Shown in pieces: positions 58,616-64,000 of a DNA stretch of 64,000 nucleotides (positions within the stretch are counted from its first letter, which is position 1; each line of letters starts with the position of its first letter). The stretch is from Jatrophihabitans sp. GAS493 (GTDB lineage: Bacteria > Actinomycetota > Actinomycetes > Mycobacteriales > Jatrophihabitantaceae): contig NZ_LT907982.1 of NCBI RefSeq assembly GCF_900230215.1, positions 4,015,568 through 4,079,567 on the forward strand, given 5' to 3'. The notes under the pieces are model-generated. The model ran no database searches. It was not told where the DNA came from and was given only the letters and a program-made list of their open reading frames with translations. Position numbers and translations under genes: made by a program.

Positions 58616-59485
58616 TCAGCTACCGATCGGAGTGGGGTCGATCGGCAGCGGCGGCACCGGCAGCGACCCGCGGATGCGGTCCTGGGCCTGGCACTTACTG
58701 GTGCAGTTCGAGGCACCGGCGGAGAGTTCGATGGCGTCCTCGCCGAGCACGCCGCCCATCCGCCCGCCTGAGGTGACGCTCCAGCTGGTGGTGGTGCCGT
58801 CCTGGAAGGTCTTCGTGGCGACCTGTGGGCTGTCCTTGCCCAGCAGCATCTGGTGGTAGCCGGTGGCACTCTGCGCCGGTGTCACCGGATCGAGCCCGTC
58901 ACCGTAATTCACCTTGCCGGTAAAGGGATTCACGAAGTAGAAGAGAGTCGGGCCGAGTACATGCACCAACGTCACGGGCGTACCGAACTCCGGCTCCATC
59001 TGGAAGATGCCCCCGGTCGGGGCGTCCTTGGCCTGTACCTTCATCTTTCCGCCCGAGGTCGAGAGGGTCGCCACCAGGCTGTCGTCCTTCACCTCGAGTT
59101 CGGAGAGCCGGGCCCCGGATCGCTGCGCGCCGGTCAGCACCGGCACCTTGGAGGCGAAGATGACCGTCGGCTTGCTGACCATGCGATCGGGCGTCGGTGC
59201 CCCGGTCAGCGAGTAGCTGTAGACGCCCAGGGTCGCCGGATCGATGTCGAAGGTGACGTTGATGCCGCGCACCGCGATACGGCCGCTGACCGCAAGGTCC
59301 TTGAACTTGACGTCCTTGCCGAGGGCCGGGTTGTAGGTGACGCCATTGACGGTGACGGCGAAGTCGCCGGTCGCGCTGGCCTTGGCATCGGCTGTGGGTG
59401 CGGTCACGAGACCGACCGAAAGCGTTGCTGCGAGCAGCGCGACGGCAGCACCGCGCACGTGGCGGGAGGGGTGGGAGGGGATCAT
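58616..59485 (-). CDS. Secreted protein, unknown function
   Basis: 289 residues with a signal peptide (IPSHPSRHVRGAAVALLAATLSVGL ... ADA) and a mature part rich in beta strands. The second half ends with two Cys (ASNCTSKC), probably a disulfide. No family is recognised. ATG 59485 with GGAG is preferred over the longer frame from 59572. Divergent from the small secreted gene at 59685 across 199 bp. Confidence 0.75.
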   Translation of the reverse strand: MIPSHPSRHVRGAAVALLAATLSVGLVTAPTADAKASATGDFAVTVNGVTYNPALGKDVKFKDLAVSGRIAVRGINVTFDIDPATLGVYSYSLTGAPTPDRMVSKPTVIFASKVPVLTGAQRSGARLSELEVKDDSLVATLSTSGGKMKVQAKDAPTGGIFQMEPEFGTPVTLVHVLGPTLFYFVNPFTGKVNYGDGLDPVTPAQSATGYHQMLLGKDSPQVATKTFQDGTTTSWSVTSGGRMGGVLGEDAIELSAGASNCTSKCQAQDRIRGSLPVPPLPIDPTPIGS

Positions 59486-59684
59486 CTCTGGCTCCGTAGG
59501 TAGTGGGGGTAGAGGAGTGGCCGCGTCGTGCGACTCCTCACTTTCTCCCGTATCGGAGGTACTAGTTCCCATACGCCGATCGCAGTAGTACCGGGCGATT
59601 GAGCAGGTCGTAGTCCGATCGGCCTATGGCGAACTGAACTCTCGGTGCGGGAGAAACGTAGTAACCCCATTGAAAGGAAAAATC

Positions 59685-60149
59685 ATGAAACGCCCTCTGC
59701 TCATCTCGGCCTTCGCAGTCGCGGCCGCAGCGGTCGCGGCGGCCCCGGCCGTCGCCGGCCTCTCCGGCAACCCCTCATTCAGCCATCAACTTCCGGTCCG
59801 GGTGCCGGCTCAGACCCTGGCGCCACTGCTGGTTGCCCATGAGGGAGACGACACGGCGTCCCCGAGCTCGTCGCCCTCGGCTGCCCCTTCCAGCGCCGGA
59901 CGCTCCGCCGCTCACCCGCCGGTTCATCCCAGCCCGTCACCCGATGCCCAGGAGCGCCATTCCGCTGCACCGGCCCGCTCACCTGAGCTCGGTGACGATC
60001 GTGGTGCCACCATCGAGCCGGGCGATGATCACGGCGGCGCCGTCACCGCCACCACTGGACCCGCCAGCACTGGATCCGTCACGAATGAGCCCGGCGACGA
60101 CAGCCGCCGAGGGTCATCCTCGCCCAGTGGAGAACACGGTCGGGGTTGA
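59685..60149 (+). CDS. Small secreted low-complexity protein next to kinase
   Basis: 154 residues. A signal peptide covers 1-24 (KRPLLISAFAVAAAAVAAAPAVA); the rest is mostly Ser/Pro/Ala/Asp-rich and probably disordered, with VAHEGDDTASPSSSPSAAPS and repeated PGDD. ATG 59685 follows AAAGGA. It is on the same strand as the kinase and its 3' end overlaps or abuts the kinase start. It might be a surface protein sensed by or regulated with the kinase, but nothing in the sequence proves this. Confidence 0.7.
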   Translation: MKRPLLISAFAVAAAAVAAAPAVAGLSGNPSFSHQLPVRVPAQTLAPLLVAHEGDDTASPSSSPSAAPSSAGRSAAHPPVHPSPSPDAQERHSAAPARSPELGDDRGATIEPGDDHGGAVTATTGPASTGSVTNEPGDDSRRGSSSPSGEHGRG

Positions 60150-61518
60150 GGTCTTGAGCGAGGTCCGGGAGCAGGCGAGGGACGGCACTCGCGAGTGGGT
60201 GACCCTCGTCGAAGCCACTCCCCCAGGCGCACCCGAACCGCCGGTGCAACTGCGCCGGTTGGTGCTGCCGATTGCGGCGGCCGCGATCGCCGTGGCGCTC
60301 ATCGTCGCGGTGGTCGGTTCGCTGGTCAGCCGGCGGATCGCCGAAGCGCAGGCCGTCCACGACGTAGCCCAACTGACCGATGTGCTGGCCGACGGTGTCA
60401 TCCAGCCGGCGCTCAGCGACCAGATGCCGACCGATCCGGCCAGGACCGCGGCCGCGCTGGATCCCTTGGTGCGCCAGCGGTTGCTGCCGGCGTCGGTGGT
60501 TCGCGTGAAGATCTGGAGCCCCTCCGGCACCGTGCTCTACTCCGACGAGCCACGGCTGGTCGGGCAGACATTTCCGCTGGAAGAGGAGGCCACCGAGGCC
60601 CTCACCGAGGCCCGCACCGACGCGGACATCAGCGACCTGAGCCGGCCGGAGAACTCCTTCGAGCGCACCCAGGGCAAGCTACTCGAGGTCTACCGTCCGA
60701 TCTGGACCCCGGACGGGCATCCGCTGCTCTTCGAAACCTACTTCCGCTACGACAGTGTGGCCCAGCGCAGTCACGAACTATGGCGCGGTTTCGCCGGAGT
60801 CATGCTGAGCAGCCTGCTGGCCCTTCTGCTACTGCTGGCTCCGCTGGTCTGGTTACTGCTCAATCGGGCCCGCCGGGTCCGGGCCCGCCAGGAGGAGGTG
60901 GTGCGGCAGGCCCTGGCCGCCTCGGAGGAGGAGCGTCGACGGATCGCCGCCTCGCTGCACGACGGGGTGGTCCAGCAGTTGGCTGCCACCTCCTTCGCCG
61001 CCGCCGGATACGCCGAGCAGGCGGGCGACACACCGCTCGGCGCCGGGCTGCACTCACTCGCCGACACCGTGCGGGGCAGCATCGCCGGCCTACGCTCACT
61101 GCTGGTCGACATCTACCCGCCGAGCCTGCGCCTGTCGGGACTGACGCCGGCTCTGCGAGACCTGGCCCGCGCTGAGGCGGCGGCCGGAGTTGAAGTGCAG
61201 GCGCGCATCGATGAGGCGGCCGCCAGCACCCTGCCGGAGGCGACACAGGAGGCCATGTTTCGCGTGGCCCAGGAGGCGTTACGCAACGCCGTCCGGCACG
61301 CGCAGGCCAGCCGGGTTGAGCTGGCGCTCTTCACCGAGGGTGAGACGGTCTGCCTACTCGTGCAGGATGATGGTCACGGGTTCACGGTCGCCGAGCCGGC
61401 CGGCAGCGACCATTTCGGGCTTCGGCTCATGGGCGACGCGGCCCGTCGCTGCGGGGCCCGGTTGGCCGTCGCCAGCGACGAGCGGGGAACCGCACTGAAA
61501 CTCGAGGTGGCAGCGTGA
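60127..61518 (+). CDS. NarL-type sensor histidine kinase
   Basis: 463 residues if GTG 60127 is used; TTG 60154 is an alternative. Membrane segments at about 40-63 and 220-245 enclose an extracytoplasmic sensor domain of about 155 residues. The HisKA_3 dimer domain has EEERRRIAASLHDGVVQQL with the phospho-acceptor His, and the ATPase has EALRNAVRHAQAS and DDGHGF. Autophosphorylates and passes phosphate to the adjacent regulator, whose gene overlaps by 4 bp. Stimulus unknown. Confidence 0.91.
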   Translation: MENTVGVEVLSEVREQARDGTREWVTLVEATPPGAPEPPVQLRRLVLPIAAAAIAVALIVAVVGSLVSRRIAEAQAVHDVAQLTDVLADGVIQPALSDQMPTDPARTAAALDPLVRQRLLPASVVRVKIWSPSGTVLYSDEPRLVGQTFPLEEEATEALTEARTDADISDLSRPENSFERTQGKLLEVYRPIWTPDGHPLLFETYFRYDSVAQRSHELWRGFAGVMLSSLLALLLLLAPLVWLLLNRARRVRARQEEVVRQALAASEEERRRIAASLHDGVVQQLAATSFAAAGYAEQAGDTPLGAGLHSLADTVRGSIAGLRSLLVDIYPPSLRLSGLTPALRDLARAEAAAGVEVQARIDEAAASTLPEATQEAMFRVAQEALRNAVRHAQASRVELALFTEGETVCLLVQDDGHGFTVAEPAGSDHFGLRLMGDAARRCGARLAVASDERGTALKLEVAA

Positions 61519-62135
61519 TTCGCGTTCTCGTCGTGGACGATCATCAGCTGGTGCGGGCCGGCTTGGCGACACTCCTCAACGCCGCGCCCGACATCGAGGT
61601 GGTCGGAGAGGCGGCCGACGGCGCGGCTGGCGCGGACGCCGTGCTCGAGCTACTACCCGACGTCGTGCTGATGGACCTGTCGATGCCGGTGCTCGATGGC
61701 GTCGGCGCCATCCGGCGGATCAGCGCCGAGGCACCGCCGGCGCGAGTCGTCGCGCTGACCTCCTTCTCCGACCATCAGCGGGTGAGTGAGGCCCTGACGG
61801 CCGGGGCCGTCGGGTATCAGCTCAAGGACTGCACTCCGGCGCAGCTGCTGGCCGCGGTGCGTGCGGCGGCCGTCGGCCAGGTGCCACTGGACCCGCGGGT
61901 TGCCGGCGCGCTGCTGCCGACGCGACAGGCGCAGCCGGCCGAGACCCTGAGTGCCCGCGAGGTCGAGGTGCTGCGGCTGACGGCGTCGGGCTTGGCCAAC
62001 AAGCAGATCGGACGGCGCCTGGGCATCAGTGAGAGCACCGTGAAGGTCCATTTGAGCAACATTTTCAAGCGGATCGGCGTGACCGACCGGACTTCGGCCG
62101 CGATGTGGGCCCGCGAGAATCTCCCGGCGGAGTAG
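61515..62135 (+). CDS. NarL/LuxR-family response regulator
   Basis: 206 residues. Receiver domain with acidic pocket DD at 8-9 and phospho-acceptor Asp54 in VLMDLSMP; conserved Thr and Lys follow (ALTSFSD, QLKD). LuxR-type helix-turn-helix covers about 143-200 (LSAREVEVLRLTASGLANKQIGRRLGISESTVKVHLSNIFKRIGV). The GTG start at 61515 overlaps the kinase stop (GTGA). Partner of the upstream kinase; targets unknown. Confidence 0.94.
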   Translation: MIRVLVVDDHQLVRAGLATLLNAAPDIEVVGEAADGAAGADAVLELLPDVVLMDLSMPVLDGVGAIRRISAEAPPARVVALTSFSDHQRVSEALTAGAVGYQLKDCTPAQLLAAVRAAAVGQVPLDPRVAGALLPTRQAQPAETLSAREVEVLRLTASGLANKQIGRRLGISESTVKVHLSNIFKRIGVTDRTSAAMWARENLPAE

Positions 62136-62150
62136 CCCCGCCGGCCGCGG

Positions 62151-62894
62151 TCAGGCCGACAGCCGCCAGGCCAGCAACCCGAAGAGCACACCCAGCGCGT
62201 TGGTGGCCCAATGCAGTCCGATGCTCGGCAACAGGCTGCCGCTTCGCCGGCGCAGCTCGCCGAAGACCACACCGCCGAGAGATGTGAAGATAACCGCGCC
62301 GAGTACCGAGACGACCTGGGCGGCGCCGCTCGACCCGCCGAGCGCATTGCGAATGGCGTCGTTGCTCGCGGCCAGATTCAACGATGGCAGCACATGCCAG
62401 CATCCGAAGAGCAGAGACGTCGAGATGAGTACCCAGCGCGGCTTCAGGACCCGGCTCAGCAGTCCCCAGAGGACAGAGCGGAACGCGACCTCCTCCAGCA
62501 GCACCGTCCCGATCGGGATGCGCACGAAGGCCGTGAAGAACGCGGCCGCGGCACCGGTGTGATACCGGTCGTCGCGAAAGGCGTCACGGGTAAGCGGAAT
62601 CAGCACGCCGACCAGGTAGACGAGCGCGACCAGAGCGATCAGCACGGCGGCCCAGCGCAGACCGGTACCGAGCCGGTCCCGGCCCAGCCCGAGCTCACTC
62701 CAGCTCAGCCCGATCGCGCGGGCCAGCACCAACAGCACGACGGCGGCCAGCGGGCCGAGCCAGAGGCTGCTGCCGTGCACATAGTGGTCAGCCACGTTCA
62801 GCGCGACAAGAAGGAGGATGACACCGCAGACGGCGAGCACAACGCCGCTACGCGATAGTTGCCGAGCCCCACCCTGAGGCGACGCCAACGTCAT
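62151..62894 (-). CDS. CPBP intramembrane metalloprotease
   Basis: 247 residues with about seven membrane segments. The CPBP (Abi/Rce1-like) motifs are present: EEVAFRSVLW (EExxxR), FGCWHVL (FxxxH) and HWATNALGV (HxxxN). These residues bind the metal and catalyse cleavage in Rce1-type proteases. Substrate unknown; roles in immunity to self-made peptides or in signalling are known for some relatives. ATG 62894 is taken, though the ribosome site is weak. Confidence 0.9.
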   Translation of the reverse strand: MTLASPQGGARQLSRSGVVLAVCGVILLLVALNVADHYVHGSSLWLGPLAAVVLLVLARAIGLSWSELGLGRDRLGTGLRWAAVLIALVALVYLVGVLIPLTRDAFRDDRYHTGAAAAFFTAFVRIPIGTVLLEEVAFRSVLWGLLSRVLKPRWVLISTSLLFGCWHVLPSLNLAASNDAIRNALGGSSGAAQVVSVLGAVIFTSLGGVVFGELRRRSGSLLPSIGLHWATNALGVLFGLLAWRLSA

Positions 62895-63016
62895 TCGAAC
62901 CCGAGGAGGAAGTCCCCCGGGGCCCCGGCAGACCACACCGCAGCGCCCACGACACAGCGCACGGCACGGCGACAGGTCACCATCCGATAGTAACGGGCTG
63001 CGTTGCGGTGGCTTGG

Positions 63017-64000
63017 CTACGCCGCCTGCTCACTCCATGAGTCCAGGGCACCGGCCGGCTCCAGTTGCCACTGGGCGAGCGGGCGACCGAAGTAATAGCC
63101 CTGGGCGAATCCGCAGCCCAGCGCTTGGAGAGTCTCGGCCTGGTAAGCGTTCTCGACCCCCTCGGCGATGATCGTCAGTTCCAACGCGTCAGCCAGGGCC
63201 ACGATCGTCTTCAGCACCGTCATCCGTTTGCCGCCGGAGGCGATGGAGGCGACGAACGACTGGTCGATCTTCAGGATGGTCGCCGGGAGATTGTCCAGCC
63301 GGCTCAGCGACGAGTAGCCGGTGCCGAAATCGTCGATGGCGATCTCCGCGCCCAATTCCCGCAACCGGCTCAGCGTGGCGATCACCTCTGGGTAGTCGGC
63401 GTCGAAGGTCGACTCGGTGACCTCGATGGTCAGGTGCTCGGCGCCGAGGCCGGTCTTGGCCAGGACCGCGGCGACGTTCTCCGCATACTGAGGATTGCGG
63501 AGCTCGTGCCCGGAGGCGTTGACGGCGATGCTGCGCGGCATTCCAGTGCGCCCCATATGAGCCGCCGTCGCTGCGCACGCCTGCTCGAGAACCCATTCGC
63601 CGAGCGGGTGGATCGCCCCACTCTTCTCGGCCTCGGGGATGAACCGGTCCGGCCCGACGAGGCCGCGGTCGGGGTGAATCCAGCGCACGAGTGCCTCATC
63701 GCCGACCACTCTGCCGGTGCGCAGGTCGACCACCGGCTGGAAGTGAACCGCGAACTCGCCGGCGGCGAGGGCACGGTAGATCTCCTCGGCCGCGCCATCG
63801 CTGACGTCGACGCCGTGCTGCGATGTGCGACCACCGCCGCGATTCTTCGAGTCGTAGAGAGCGAGGTCAGCCCGTCCGAGCAGCTTCGTGCGCGAATCGC
63901 CCTCGCGCAGTTCGGCCACGCCGACCGAACAGGCGATCTCGCCGATGACCGCCTGGCGCAGCTGGTCACCGAGCGCCGCGGCCTGATTGGCCGAATAGCC
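63017..64000 (-). CDS. GGDEF-EAL protein (5' end beyond window)
   Basis: The visible 327 residues cover the end of a GGDEF domain (EIACSVGVAEL ... GRADLALYDSKNRGGGR) and a full EAL domain with GDEALVRWIHPDRG, TIEVTEST, IDDFGTGYSSLSRL and IIAEGVEN. The EAL catalytic residues are kept, so it should hydrolyse cyclic di-GMP. The GGDEF motif itself lies outside the window. It stands alone 122 bp beyond the CPBP gene, on the same strand. Confidence 0.92.
   Translation of the reverse strand, partial: GYSANQAAALGDQLRQAVIGEIACSVGVAELREGDSRTKLLGRADLALYDSKNRGGGRTSQHGVDVSDGAAEEIYRALAAGEFAVHFQPVVDLRTGRVVGDEALVRWIHPDRGLVGPDRFIPEAEKSGAIHPLGEWVLEQACAATAAHMGRTGMPRSIAVNASGHELRNPQYAENVAAVLAKTGLGAEHLTIEVTESTFDADYPEVIATLSRLRELGAEIAIDDFGTGYSSLSRLDNLPATILKIDQSFVASIASGGKRMTVLKTIVALADALELTIIAEGVENAYQAETLQALGCGFAQGYYFGRPLAQWQLEPAGALDSWSEQAA

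Noticed and set aside
60195-61175. 326-residue plus-strand frame inside the histidine kinase
   Set aside because: Overlaps the kinase in another frame, Arg/Gly-rich without motifs, while the kinase frame has the H, N and G boxes.
1-64000. tRNA, rRNA, prophage or IS element
   Set aside because: No cloverleaf with a T-arm-like GGTTCGAAT core, no rRNA segments, no transposase or phage structural genes were recognised by reading; a tRNAscan and Infernal run would settle small RNAs.

Overview
The window is a 64 kb stretch of high-GC actinobacterial chromosome. The evidence is GC-rich third positions throughout, frequent GTG and TTG starts, a 13E12/DUF222-type HNH protein, ECF42 sigma and DGPF genes, a YtrA-type GntR-ABC operon, DUF427 and DUF6457 proteins, and a DAP decarboxylase of actinobacterial type. 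Soil relatives such as Jatrophihabitans, Nakamurella or Frankiales are possible, but the sequence alone does not fix the genus. I see no rRNA, tRNA, CRISPR, prophage or insertion sequence. Both ends cut a gene: a patatin-related protein on the left and a GGDEF-EAL protein on the right.

Layout. 1-8.0 kb: patatin-like protein, C39-like cysteine-peptidase-fold protein, a distant LuxI/GNAT-fold protein facing a membrane GGDEF-EAL protein, a small AdoMetDC-like protein and an aldo/keto reductase. 8-16 kb: membrane protein, lipoprotein, PhzF-like isomerase, TSUP permease, DUF427 protein, then a minus-strand operon of alpha-dioxygenase-like haem peroxidase, SnoaL-like protein and membrane protein. 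16-30 kb: GNAT and HNH genes, sugar porter, two APC permeases, secreted glucodextranase with a TetR regulator, and DAP decarboxylase. 30-38 kb: chemoreceptor, a three-gene membrane operon facing a MarR gene, a cyclooxygenase-like peroxidase, a secreted Fn3 protein and a DUF6457 protein. 38-48 kb: class B acid phosphatase, two secreted GH3 enzymes flanking a TetR gene, and secreted proteins. 47-52 kb: a DGPF-ECF42-FAD oxidoreductase operon with a recognisable ECF42-type promoter, and a secreted lipase. 52-64 kb: AAA ATPase, hemerythrin with low-affinity iron permease, TetR/SDR pair, YtrA-ABC operon, NarL-type two-component system, CPBP protease and GGDEF-EAL protein.

Functional threads. Secreted glucodextranase, two GH3 enzymes and a sugar porter point to extracellular alpha- and beta-glucan breakdown. 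Several dyads upstream of these genes look like regulator sites. Two different members of the cyclooxygenase/alpha-dioxygenase superfamily lie about 19 kb apart, and one lacks the distal histidine.

The most unusual large-scale signal is a recurring class of short (11-18 bp) tandem duplications in intergenic DNA. Many of them span or abut a stop codon, and others fill the leaders of genes. They recur at a dozen or more unrelated loci with different unit sequences, so they look like the product of a process rather than a dispersed repeat family.
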